Assembly: GCA_017621115.1 (NCBI GenBank)
Contig: JAGATU010000049.1
Location: forward strand, 1 to 6,718
Length of the DNA: 6,718 bases
Direction of reading: 5' to 3'
Source: Lachnospiraceae bacterium
Lineage (GTDB): Bacteria; Bacillota_A; Clostridia; Lachnospirales; Lachnospiraceae
Part shown: piece after piece, positions 1 through 6,502 of the stretch
Layout: each line of letters starts with the position of its first letter
Position numbering within the stretch: position 1 is the first letter of the stretch
The notes under the pieces: model-generated
The model's input: only the letters and a program-made list of their open reading frames with translations
Told to the model about the DNA's origin: nothing
Database searches by the model: none
Made by a program: the position numbers and the translations under genes

Positions 1-201
1 AATCGATTCCAGAAAGGTGGATCAGGCAAAGGTTTCGCAGATGAGCCAATCGCTCAGAAGTCTGAAAGCAAACGTGAAGAACAGCGCCGTCTCAACCAGA
101 ACAAGGATAAGCGTTCCAAGAAAGATGCAATCTACGAAGATGACGGAGTAATGCCAAACAAGAATAAGGCAGGCCGTTTCATTAAACCGGAAAAGAAATA
201 A
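1..201 (+). pseudogene. infB: infB upstream fragment (IF-2 N-terminal linker), open at the window start and closed by an in-frame TAA
   Basis: Reading frame 1 is open from the first base and translates to a lysine/arginine/glutamate-rich, low-complexity stretch (for example KSESKREEQRRLNQNKDKRS, then AGRFIKPEKK) before TAA at 199-201. Such a charged linker normally precedes the IF2N domain in clostridial IF-2. The same frame continues directly after the stop with [20 protein letters not shown], the expected IF2N-domain entry, so both pieces belong to one gene and no frameshift is involved. A single-base change from GAA (or AAA) would create this stop. As read, translation would release here and give an IF-2 lacking every catalytic domain. 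Whether this is a real nonsense mutation or a base-call/assembly error cannot be decided from the sequence. That it is infB is well supported by continuity with the downstream part. Confidence 0.75.
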
Positions 202-258
202 GAAGTTGTAGAAGAAATCAAAGTAATTACACTTCCTGAGGTTCTTACCATTAAGGAA

Positions 259-1968
259 TTGGCAGATAAAATGAAAATGCAGCCGGCTGCAATTATCAAA
301 AAATTGTTTATGCAGGGCCAGATTGTAACGGTGAACCAGGAAATTTCATATGAAGAAGCAGAGAATATTGCCATCGAATATGAAATCATGTGTGAAAAAG
401 AAGTGAAAGTTGATGTTATCGAAGAACTTCTTAAAGAAGATGAAGAAAACACGGAAGATATGATCGAAAGAGCACCGGTTATCTGTGTTATGGGTCATGT
501 TGAACATGTTAAAACTTCTCTTCTTGATGCAATCCTTAAGACAAATGTAACTGACAGGGAAGCAGGCGGTATTACACAGCACATTGGTGCCTATACTGTT
601 ACTGCACAGGATCGTCAGATTACATTCCTTGATACACCGGGTCATGAAGCATTTACCGCTATGCGTATGCGTGGTGCAAATGCAACTGATATTGCAATCT
701 TAGTAGTTGCTGCAGACGATGGTGTAATGCCACAGACAGTAGAAGCGATTAACCATGCAAAAGCAGCAGGAATCGAAATTATTGTTGCAGTGAATAAGAT
801 TGATAAGCCAAGTGCTAATATCGAAAGAGTAAAACAGGAATTAACCGAGTACGAACTGGTTTCCGAAGATTGGGGTGGAAGTACCATCTTTGTTCCGGTA
901 TCTGCTAAGACGGGCGAAGGTATCTCTGATTTATTGGATATGGTTCTTTTAACAGCCGACGTGCTTGAATTAAAGGCTAATCCTAAGAGAAAAGCAAGAG
1001 GTCTTGTAATCGAAGCGGAACTTGATAAGGGACGTGGTCCGGTAGCAACCGTACTTGTACAGAAGGGTACTCTTAAAGTTGGTGACTTTATTTCTGCAGG
1101 TGCATCCCATGGTAAAGTACGTGCCATGATTGACGATAAGGGAAGACGCGTGAAGGAAGCAGGTCCTTCTATTCCGGTTGAGATTTTAGGTCTTAATGAT
1201 GTGCCGAATGCCGGCGAAGTATTCCTTGCTCACGAAAGTGATAAGACTGCAAAATCCTTTGCAGATACCTTTATTGCAGAAAACAAGAATAAGAAACTAG
1301 AAGAAACCAAGTCCAAGATGTCTCTGGATGATTTATTCAACCAGATTCAGGAAGGTAATTTGAAAGAACTCAACCTCATTGTTAAAGCAGACGTTCAGGG
1401 TAGTGTGGAAGCGGTTAAGCAGAGTCTTACCAAACTTTCCAACGAAGAAGTCGTGGTCAAATGTATCCACGGCGGTGTTGGTGCCATCAATGAGTCCGAT
1501 GTTACACTTGCAGCTGCATCAAGCGCAATTATTATCGGTTTCAATGTTCGTCTGGATGCTACGGCAAAAGATACGGCAGAACGCGAAGGCGTAGATGTCA
1601 GATTATATAAAGTAATTTACCAGGCAATCGAAGATGTGGAAGCAGCCATGAAGGGTATGCTGGATCCTATCTTTGAAGAAAAAGTTATCGGTCATGCCGA
1701 AGTTCGCCAGATCTTCAAGGCATCCGCTATTGGTAACATTGCAGGTTCTTACATTCTTGACGGTGAATTTAAGCGTGGATGTAAGGTTCGAATTTCAAGA
1801 GAAGGTGAGCAGATTTACGAGGGTGAGTTAGCTTCTCTGAAGAGATTTAAAGATGATGTTAAGGAAGTTAAAGCCGGATTTGAGTGCGGTCTTGTATTTG
1901 ACGGTTTTGACAAGATGCAGGAACTTGATATCGTGGAAGCTTACATTATGGTAGAGGTTCCTAGATAA
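259..1968 (+). CDS. infB: Translation initiation factor IF-2, main portion (restart at TTG 259 or ATG 271), with altered G1 motif
   Basis: IF-2 is the GTPase that brings initiator fMet-tRNA to the 30S subunit and promotes 50S joining. Numbering from TTG 259, I see a clipped IF2N domain (about 1-45), the G domain (about 73-240), a beta-barrel domain II, and the C-terminal domains ending in the typical [11 protein letters not shown]. Recognisable motifs are G2 GGITQHIGA (T106), G3 DTPGH (125-129), G4 NKID (179-182), G5 SAK (215-217), and ECGL in the fMet-tRNA-binding C2 domain. G1, however, reads GHVEHVKT (79-86): Asp to Glu and the invariant Gly before Lys to Val. The next conserved DAIR is DAIL. 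The frame is open back to the TAA at 199-201, so the true gene starts upstream of the window. TTG 259 or ATG 271 (AAGGAA at 253-258) would be a restart inside the IF2N domain. Identity is certain; function as read is doubtful. Confidence 0.93.
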   Translation: MADKMKMQPAAIIKKLFMQGQIVTVNQEISYEEAENIAIEYEIMCEKEVKVDVIEELLKEDEENTEDMIERAPVICVMGHVEHVKTSLLDAILKTNVTDREAGGITQHIGAYTVTAQDRQITFLDTPGHEAFTAMRMRGANATDIAILVVAADDGVMPQTVEAINHAKAAGIEIIVAVNKIDKPSANIERVKQELTEYELVSEDWGGSTIFVPVSAKTGEGISDLLDMVLLTADVLELKANPKRKARGLVIEAELDKGRGPVATVLVQKGTLKVGDFISAGASHGKVRAMIDDKGRRVKEAGPSIPVEILGLNDVPNAGEVFLAHESDKTAKSFADTFIAENKNKKLEETKSKMSLDDLFNQIQEGNLKELNLIVKADVQGSVEAVKQSLTKLSNEEVVVKCIHGGVGAINESDVTLAAASSAIIIGFNVRLDATAKDTAEREGVDVRLYKVIYQAIEDVEAAMKGMLDPIFEEKVIGHAEVRQIFKASAIGNIAGSYILDGEFKRGCKVRISREGEQIYEGELASLKRFKDDVKEVKAGFECGLVFDGFDKMQELDIVEAYIMVEVPR

Positions 1969-1976
1969 GGAGAATT

Positions 1977-2348
1977 ATGCGTAAAAACAGTATTAAAAAC
2001 ACCAGGATTAACGGTGAAGTGCAAAGAGTGCTCGCAGATATTATCAGAGGAGAAATTAAGGATCCGAGAATCAACCCTTTAACCTCTGTGGTAGCTGTGG
2101 AAGTGGCACCGGATTTAAAGAATTGTAAGGCATATATCAGTGTGCTGGGAGATGATGCTTCAGCCGCTGATACGCTTGCCGGACTTAACAGTGCCAAAGG
2201 GTTTATTAAGAACCGTCTGGCTAAGACGATTAATCTTCGCAATACACCGGACATTGCTTTTGTAATGGATCAGTCTATTGCTTATGGTGTAGAGATGTCA
2301 CGGAAAATTGCAGAAGTAAACAAAGACATCAGGGATGAGGAAGAGTAA
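1977..2348 (+). CDS. rbfA: 30S ribosome-binding factor A
   Basis: RbfA is a small KH-fold protein that binds the immature 30S subunit and helps late 16S rRNA maturation at its 5' end, including during cold growth. The 123-residue length is normal. Family hallmarks are the N-terminal basic helix with RINGEVQRVLADIIRGEIKDPRI (KDPRI at 28-32), the strand VEVAPDLKNCKAYISVLGD (41-59), the kinked KH helix around SAKGFIKNRLA (72-82), and NLRNTPDIAFVMDQSIAYG (86-104). The acidic tail is short. The ATG is preceded by AAGGAG at 1967-1972, overlapping the infB stop codon, with 4 bases of spacing. The 8-base gap to infB implies co-transcription and probably translational coupling, matching the conserved infB-rbfA pairing in bacteria. 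Confidence 0.95.
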   Translation: MRKNSIKNTRINGEVQRVLADIIRGEIKDPRINPLTSVVAVEVAPDLKNCKAYISVLGDDASAADTLAGLNSAKGFIKNRLAKTINLRNTPDIAFVMDQSIAYGVEMSRKIAEVNKDIRDEEE

Positions 2349-2374
2349 TCTTATCTCAGAAAAGAGGGTGTCCT

Positions 2375-3331
2375 ATGAAGAAAATTTTAGATGAAGTAAG
2401 AGGAACAAATAGCGTAGCCATCAGCGGACATATTCGTCCGGATGGTGACTGCGTTGGTTCCTGTATGGGATTATATCTGTATTTAACCAAAGAATTACCG
2501 GAAACAACCGTAGATGTATTTTTGGAAAAGCCGAGCGATGTCTTTAATTGTATTCAGAATGTGGATGCGATAAAAGATGCGGCACAATACCGGGATGCGG
2601 AGTATGATGTTTTTATTGCGCTTGATTGCAGTAAGGACAGACTGGGTGATGCAGAAATAATCTTTGATCATGCCAAAAAGACAATCAATATCGACCATCA
2701 TATCAGTAACAGCGGTTGCGGGGACGTGAATTATCTTCGCGCGGATGCAAGTTCTGCCAGTGAACTGGTCTATGAATTGTTGGATGCAGAGAAACTGGAT
2801 GAGGAAATTGCAAAGGCGTTGTATATCGGTATTATTCATGACACCGGTGTTTTCCAGTATTCTAATACTGCACCGGCAACATTGATTACGGCTTCCGAAC
2901 TGATTAAATATGGATTTAATTTTCCTGAGATAATTGAAGAAACATTCTATGAGAAAACCTATGTCCAGAATCAGATAATGGGCAGGGCTTTGCTTGAGAG
3001 TATCCTTTTTATGGACGGAAGATGTATTGTTGCAGTTATCAGTAAGGAAATGATGAATTTCTATGGTGTGACAGGAAAGGATCTGGATGGTATTATTAAT
3101 CAGATGCGTAATACCAAGGGGGTCGAATGTGCGATATTCTTATATGAACTGGATAATATGGAATATAAGGTGAGTATGCGCTCCGGCGGCCGGATTAATG
3201 TATCTGTAATTGCGCAGTTTTTCGGCGGTGGCGGGCATGTTCGTGCAGCCGGTTGTACGGTAAAAGGAACGGCACATGATGTAATAAATAATATTTCTGC
3301 GCAGATTGAATTGCAGTATATGCAGAAATAA
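2375..3331 (+). CDS. nrnA: Bifunctional oligoribonuclease / pAp phosphatase, DHH family (NrnA type)
   Basis: NrnA-type enzymes degrade 2-5 nt RNA fragments from the 5' or 3' end and dephosphorylate 3'-phosphoadenosine 5'-phosphate to AMP, substituting for Orn and CysQ in many Firmicutes. The 318-residue protein shows the DHH phosphoesterase metal motifs in order: GHIRPDGD (18-25; His19, Asp23, Asp25), ALDC (Asp84), the signature IDHH (Asp107-His108-His109), and GIIHDTGVFQYSNT (Asp156). The C-terminal DHHA1 substrate-binding domain has FGGGGHVRAAGCT (283-295). All expected metal ligands are present, so it should be active. The start ATG has GAGGG at 2364-2368. It follows rbfA after 26 bases without a visible terminator and is the gene typically found between rbfA and truB in clostridia. 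Confidence 0.93.
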   Translation: MKKILDEVRGTNSVAISGHIRPDGDCVGSCMGLYLYLTKELPETTVDVFLEKPSDVFNCIQNVDAIKDAAQYRDAEYDVFIALDCSKDRLGDAEIIFDHAKKTINIDHHISNSGCGDVNYLRADASSASELVYELLDAEKLDEEIAKALYIGIIHDTGVFQYSNTAPATLITASELIKYGFNFPEIIEETFYEKTYVQNQIMGRALLESILFMDGRCIVAVISKEMMNFYGVTGKDLDGIINQMRNTKGVECAIFLYELDNMEYKVSMRSGGRINVSVIAQFFGGGGHVRAAGCTVKGTAHDVINNISAQIELQYMQK

Positions 3332-3357
3332 CTTTATTATCTATAGAATATAAAGTT
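3330..3357 (+). repeat. AT-rich inverted repeat at the nrnA-truB junction
   Basis: AACTTTAT (3330-3337) and ATAAAGTT (3350-3357) are perfect 8-base inverted arms around a 12-base loop, beginning inside the nrnA stop codon. The stem is nearly all A:T and no T-tract follows, so it does not look like an intrinsic terminator. It lies just 5' of the truB ribosome binding site. It could be a weak mRNA hairpin affecting stability or spacing, or chance in AT-rich DNA. Confidence 0.4.
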
Positions 3358-3361
3358 AAAT

Positions 3362-3366
3362 AAGGA
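3362..3366 (+). promoter_or_regulatory. Shine-Dalgarno AAGGA for truB, start-deciding
   Basis: AAGGA lies 6 bases before the TTG at 3373 and 12 bases before the ATG at 3379. Spacing favours TTG. Protein similarity (family members typically begin MNG or MxNG) and codon preference favour ATG. The two proteins would differ only by two residues (Met-Tyr). Confidence 0.5.
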
Positions 3367-3378
3367 TTTAATTTGTAT

Positions 3379-4335
3379 ATGAACGGAATTATAAATGTAT
3401 ATAAGGAAGCGGGGTTTACCTCTTTTGATGTAGTCGCAAAACTCCGCGGAATTTTAAAACAGAAAAAAATTGGACATACAGGAACTCTTGACCCGGATGC
3501 GGTAGGAGTTCTTCCTGTGTGTTTGGGGAGTGCTACCAAGTTATGCGATATGCTTACCGATAAAAAGAAGGAGTATATCGCTGAATTTGTTTTAGGGAAA
3601 GTAACGGATACACAGGATGTTTCGGGGACTGTATTGGAAGAGAAGGAAGTGGCTTGTACAAAAGAAGAGGTCGCGGCAGTTATCGCTTCTTTTATTGGTA
3701 CATATGAGCAGCTTCCTCCCATGTATTCTGCGATAAAAGTAGACGGTAAACGTCTGTATGAACTAGCGAGACAAGGAAAAGAAGTGGAACGTAAAACACG
3801 TCCTGTTACCCTTTATGAGATAGAAGTTTTAAAGATGGAACTTCCGCTTGTGTCTGTCCGTGTGCTTTGTTCTAAGGGTACCTATATCCGTACTCTTTGC
3901 CATGATATTGGAATGCGGCTTGATTGCGGTGCGGTTATGACCTCGTTAAAACGTACGGCTTCCGGTCAATTTGGACTTGATACGGCTCATACCCTTGCTG
4001 AAATTGAGGTTCTTCGTGACAGTGGGAAATTGGATTCTGCCATTATCCCTGTGGATGAGGTGTTTAAAGACCTGCCTGCTATTATTGTGGATGGTGAATT
4101 GGAACGCAAAATATTAAATGGAAACTACATTTCTTGGAGCAAATGCAAACCGTATGTTAAGTATGGGGATGGTACAACATCTGGTTTGTCAGATGGTGGG
4201 ATTAATTCTCTATGTTGTGAAGGGCAGTTATTCAGAGTTTATAAAACAGAAGATAACAGTTGTAATTTTATGGCTGTTTATTGCTATAAAAGTGAGAAAA
4301 AAGGAGTTGTCCCGGAGAAAATGTTTTTGGGATAG
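3379..4335 (+). CDS. truB: tRNA pseudouridine(55) synthase TruB
   Basis: TruB converts uridine 55 of the tRNA T-loop to pseudouridine. From ATG 3379 the protein is 318 residues, normal for the family. It begins MNGIINVYKEAGFTS and carries the catalytic motif KIGHTGTLDPDAVGVLPV with the nucleophilic Asp at residue 38. It also has TDTQD (76-80), the PPMYSAIKVDGKRLYELAR box (113-131), KGTYIRTL (166-173) with the conserved Arg, and GAVMTSLKRTASGQF. The remaining C-terminal part, roughly 80-100 residues, is the expected place for a PUA-like RNA-binding domain but is divergent. An in-frame TTG at 3373 is an alternative start. The gap from nrnA is 47 bases, with a weak hairpin and no strong terminator, so it is likely in the same operon. 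Confidence 0.94.
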   Translation: MNGIINVYKEAGFTSFDVVAKLRGILKQKKIGHTGTLDPDAVGVLPVCLGSATKLCDMLTDKKKEYIAEFVLGKVTDTQDVSGTVLEEKEVACTKEEVAAVIASFIGTYEQLPPMYSAIKVDGKRLYELARQGKEVERKTRPVTLYEIEVLKMELPLVSVRVLCSKGTYIRTLCHDIGMRLDCGAVMTSLKRTASGQFGLDTAHTLAEIEVLRDSGKLDSAIIPVDEVFKDLPAIIVDGELERKILNGNYISWSKCKPYVKYGDGTTSGLSDGGINSLCCEGQLFRVYKTEDNSCNFMAVYCYKSEKKGVVPEKMFLG

Positions 4336-4339
4336 GTGA
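4334..4339 (+). promoter_or_regulatory. Shine-Dalgarno AGGTGA that supports the TTG start of ribF
   Basis: AGGTGA overlaps the truB TAG stop (4333-4335) and is 6 bases from TTG 4346. No in-frame ATG lies between here and the conserved N-terminal region of RibF, so the TTG is the best-supported start. The overlap suggests coupling to truB translation. Confidence 0.6.
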
Positions 4340-4345
4340 AATAAA

Positions 4346-5293
4346 TTGCAGATTGTCAGAGATCTTAATTCATTTTTTGAACTGAATAAAGAGAGCACGG
4401 AAACGGCATGTGTTAAGAGTGCGGTTGCAATAGGCAAATTTGATGGTATCCATATTGGACACCGGGCGTTGTTGCAATGTATTATTAATAAGAAGAAAGA
4501 AAATATGCGTGCGGTTGTATTTACGTTTTCGCCTTCTCCCGAAGAATTTTTCAGAGGGCAGTTACTCCCGGCAATTGATACGGCACAGGAAAAGCGTGAT
4601 AATTTTGCAAAAATGGGAGTGGATATATTAATTGAATATCCGCTTACAAAAGAATCGGCAGCCATTTCCCCGCAATCTTTTATGGAAGATATTCTTTTTA
4701 ACGGACTTAATGCAGGGTATGTTGTTTCAGGGAGGGATTTGTCTTTCGGAAACAAGGGTGCCGGTAATGCAGACATGCTTCAGGCATTTGCAGCGGAAAA
4801 AGATTTTGTATATGAAATGATTGATAAAGTTTGTATTGACGGAAATGAAGTTTCTTCTACAAGCGTACGCGAGGCTGTTGTAAAAGGTGACATGGAAAAA
4901 GTGTGCCGTATGCTTGGCAGAAGATATTGTGTCGGCGGAGAGGTTGTACACGGAAAAGCGTTGGGTAGAACCATACAGATGCCTACGATTAATATCATAC
5001 CGGCAAAAGAAAAATTGTTACCTCCGAGCGGAGTTTATGCAACGGTTACGTTAATTGACGGAAGAGAGTATCCGGGGGTAACCAATATTGGAGTGAAGCC
5101 AACCGTAACGGATGAAAAAGTTGTCGGTGTAGAGACGCATTTATTCGATTTTGACGAGAATGTATACGGCAAATATGTTGTAACGGAACTGGTTTCTTAT
5201 ATCAGACCGGAAAAGAGATTTGCCAGTGTGGAAGATATGTTAACCCAAATTAAAGCGGATTGTGTGTATGCCAAAGATGTGTTACAGCAATAA
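4346..5293 (+). CDS. ribF: Bifunctional riboflavin kinase / FAD synthetase RibF
   Basis: RibF phosphorylates riboflavin to FMN and adenylylates FMN to FAD. The 315 residues fit the usual two-domain bacterial protein. The N-terminal nucleotidyltransferase domain has AIGKFDGIHIGHRALL (28-43, HxGH class I motif), VVFTFSPSPEEFF (57-69), SGRDLSFGNKGAGNADML (128-145) and SSTSVREAV (170-178). The C-terminal flavokinase barrel has GRTIQMPTINI (207-217, the PTxN motif binding ATP/Mg), LLPPSGVYA, GVTNIGVKPTV (244-254), ETHLFDFDENVYG (263-275) and IRPEKRF. It begins at TTG with AGGTGA six bases upstream, ten bases after the truB stop, so it should be the last gene of the infB operon. A TTG start may hold expression low. 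All key motifs are intact. Confidence 0.95.
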   Translation: MQIVRDLNSFFELNKESTETACVKSAVAIGKFDGIHIGHRALLQCIINKKKENMRAVVFTFSPSPEEFFRGQLLPAIDTAQEKRDNFAKMGVDILIEYPLTKESAAISPQSFMEDILFNGLNAGYVVSGRDLSFGNKGAGNADMLQAFAAEKDFVYEMIDKVCIDGNEVSSTSVREAVVKGDMEKVCRMLGRRYCVGGEVVHGKALGRTIQMPTINIIPAKEKLLPPSGVYATVTLIDGREYPGVTNIGVKPTVTDEKVVGVETHLFDFDENVYGKYVVTELVSYIRPEKRFASVEDMLTQIKADCVYAKDVLQQ

Positions 5294-5331
5294 ATCAGCG
5301 GATTTTACAAGTATTTCCAATAGAAACATGA

Positions 5332-5360
5332 TTGACATAATATAAAAAAATGTCTATACT
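5332..5360 (+). promoter_or_regulatory. Sigma-A type promoter of the NlpC/P60 gene
   Basis: TTGACA (5332-5337) and TATACT (5355-5360) are separated by exactly 17 bases in an A/T-rich spacer. That is a perfect -35 and a one-mismatch -10. Transcription would start near 5367, giving a leader of about 67 bases to ATG 5434. It separates the hydrolase gene transcriptionally from the upstream operon, although I see no strong terminator between ribF and this promoter. Confidence 0.8.
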
Positions 5361-5365
5361 ACATA

Positions 5366-5391
5366 TGTAACAAATGTAACATTTTTGTAAC
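5366..5391 (+). promoter_or_regulatory. Candidate WalR (YycF)-type operator: three TGTAAC direct repeats
   Basis: TGTAAC occurs at 5366-5371, 5375-5380 and 5386-5391, each followed by A. The second and third copies are separated by 5 bases (TGTAAC-N5-TGTAAC), which fits the WalR consensus TGTWAH-N5-TGTWAH known from Bacillus and Staphylococcus. The first and second are 3 bases apart. The array starts at the predicted transcription start, downstream of the -10, a position that normally means repression. WalRK regulons are rich in peptidoglycan hydrolases, and the gene that follows is one. The match is seen; binding and direction of control are inferred. Confidence 0.5.
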
Positions 5392-5433
5392 AATGAATGG
5401 GCACAAGGTACTATTCGGAAGGATTTTTTACAT

Positions 5434-6447
5434 ATGAAGAGAGTACTGATTATGGGAGCGGCTTTTCTTGCTGTTTCTACATTATATAAAATGCCGGTAC
5501 ATGCAGAAGGAACAATAGCTGATGCAATTGCCAGTGTGGGTGTCGGTGAAGTTCTGGAACTGGATAAGACGGAAGAAGAGTTTAAGGAAGCGGCAGGTCC
5601 GGTGGAATTGTACGGATATCATAATATCGGGATTGCCAATGTTGACAATCATTTAAATGTCAGGGAGACCCCGGATGAATCGGGTAAGCTTGTAGGTAAG
5701 ATGTCCAATAATGCAGCCTGTGAGGTATTGGGCGAAGAGGGTGACTGGATTCATATAAAGTCCGGTAAGGTAGAAGGTTACTGCCATAAGGATTATCTTC
5801 TTACCGGCGTTTTCGCAAGATTACGTGCGGAAGAAATTGTTACCAGTGTCGCAGAAGCAACTTCCGGTGGATTGCGTGTCAGAACAGAACCGAATACGGA
5901 ATCAGAGATTATTACAACCATGGCAGAAGGAGAATATCTGGAAGTTGTGGAAGTAACGGATGGTTGGATTAAAGTTCTTCTGGATGATGAAGAAGGATAT
6001 ATTTCAGCAGAATATGCGCAGGTAAAAGAAAATCTCGATACGGCGATTACCATGACAGAACTTCTGTATGGAGAAGGTGTATCAGATGTGCGCGTGGAAC
6101 TTTGCCAGTATGCAAAGCAGTTTATCGGTAATCCATATGTATGGGGCGGAACCAGTCTTACAAAGGGTGCTGATTGCTCGGGATTTACATTGAGCGTATT
6201 TAAGAAGTATGGAATTTCATTGCCGCATTATTCGGTTTCACAGTCACAAATGGGTACAAAAGTGTCTTTAAATGATGCTAAGGCCGGTGATTTGGTATTT
6301 TATGCAAAAGGTAACACCGTTAACCATGTGGCGATTTATCTCGGAAACGGACAGGTTGTACATGCTTCCAGTCCAAGAACAGGAATTAAGATTTCCAATG
6401 TCGGATACCGTACCATTCACAGTATCCGTAACATTATCGGAGATTAA
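5434..6447 (+). CDS. Secreted NlpC/P60 (C40) peptidoglycan hydrolase with two SH3b domains
   Basis: The 337-residue protein has a signal peptide (MKR, hydrophobic LIMGAAFLAVSTLY, probable cleavage after VHA at 24). An acidic spacer is followed by two bacterial SH3 repeats: about 64-124 (LNVRETPDESGKLVGKM, then GDWIHIKSGKVEGYCHKDYL) and about 136-197 (LRVRTEPNTESEIITTM, then DGWIKVLLDDEEGYISAEY). The C-terminal NlpC/P60 domain is about 220-337. Its catalytic residues are visible: Cys248 in GADCSGF, His298 in NHVAIYLG and His310 in VVHAS. Family members cut the D-Glu-gamma-diamino-acid bond in peptidoglycan stem peptides, outside the membrane; SH3b domains bind the wall. The start has GGAAGGA at 5417-5423, 10 bases upstream. 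It has its own promoter and a candidate WalR site. Cell separation, wall turnover or spore-related roles are possible; no specific symbol is justified. Confidence 0.92.
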   Translation: MKRVLIMGAAFLAVSTLYKMPVHAEGTIADAIASVGVGEVLELDKTEEEFKEAAGPVELYGYHNIGIANVDNHLNVRETPDESGKLVGKMSNNAACEVLGEEGDWIHIKSGKVEGYCHKDYLLTGVFARLRAEEIVTSVAEATSGGLRVRTEPNTESEIITTMAEGEYLEVVEVTDGWIKVLLDDEEGYISAEYAQVKENLDTAITMTELLYGEGVSDVRVELCQYAKQFIGNPYVWGGTSLTKGADCSGFTLSVFKKYGISLPHYSVSQSQMGTKVSLNDAKAGDLVFYAKGNTVNHVAIYLGNGQVVHASSPRTGIKISNVGYRTIHSIRNIIGD

Positions 6448-6456
6448 AAATATTTG

Positions 6457-6485
6457 TTTACAACAGACTCATGCTGTGATATAAT
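6457..6485 (+). promoter_or_regulatory. Sigma-A type promoter of rpsO with extended -10
   Basis: TTTACA (6457-6462), a 17-base spacer and TATAAT (6480-6485) form a near-consensus promoter. TG at 6477-6478, one base before TATAAT, makes an extended -10. Transcription would begin near 6492, giving a leader of about 87 bases to the rpsO ATG. It begins only 10 bases after the hydrolase stop codon; no T-tract terminator separates the two. Confidence 0.75.
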
Positions 6486-6502
6486 GCAACAGTATGAGTC
6501 TG
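6464..6502 (+). repeat. 14-base-arm inverted repeat centred on the rpsO -10 element
   Basis: The left arm (6464-6477, starting CAGACTCAT) and right arm (6489-6502, ending ATGAGTCTG) are complementary over 14 bases with a single G-T wobble, around an 11-base loop that contains TATAAT. It lacks a following T-tract, so it is not a typical terminator of the upstream gene. It may be an operator for a dimeric regulator, or a hairpin formed only in read-through RNA from the hydrolase gene. Confidence 0.7.

Noticed and set aside
199..201. Programmed recoding of the infB TAA
   Set aside because: TAA is not the codon used for selenocysteine or pyrrolysine, and no other gene here has internal TAA codons, so a stop-reassigned genetic code is not supported.
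132..1127. Minus-strand open frames across infB (132-452, 346-645, 642-1127)
   Set aside because: They are antisense to a strongly conserved coding frame, show no recognisable domains and have low-complexity serine- or phenylalanine-rich translations typical of shadows.
3312..3340. Possible promoter TTGCAG-N17-TATTAT before truB
   Set aside because: The -35 matches only half of the consensus and the region is generally AT-rich; operon read-through from nrnA explains truB expression.
5292..5306. Hairpin AAATC-AGCG-GATTT at the ribF stop as a terminator
   Set aside because: A five-pair, mostly A:T stem without an independent T-tract is too weak to call an intrinsic terminator.
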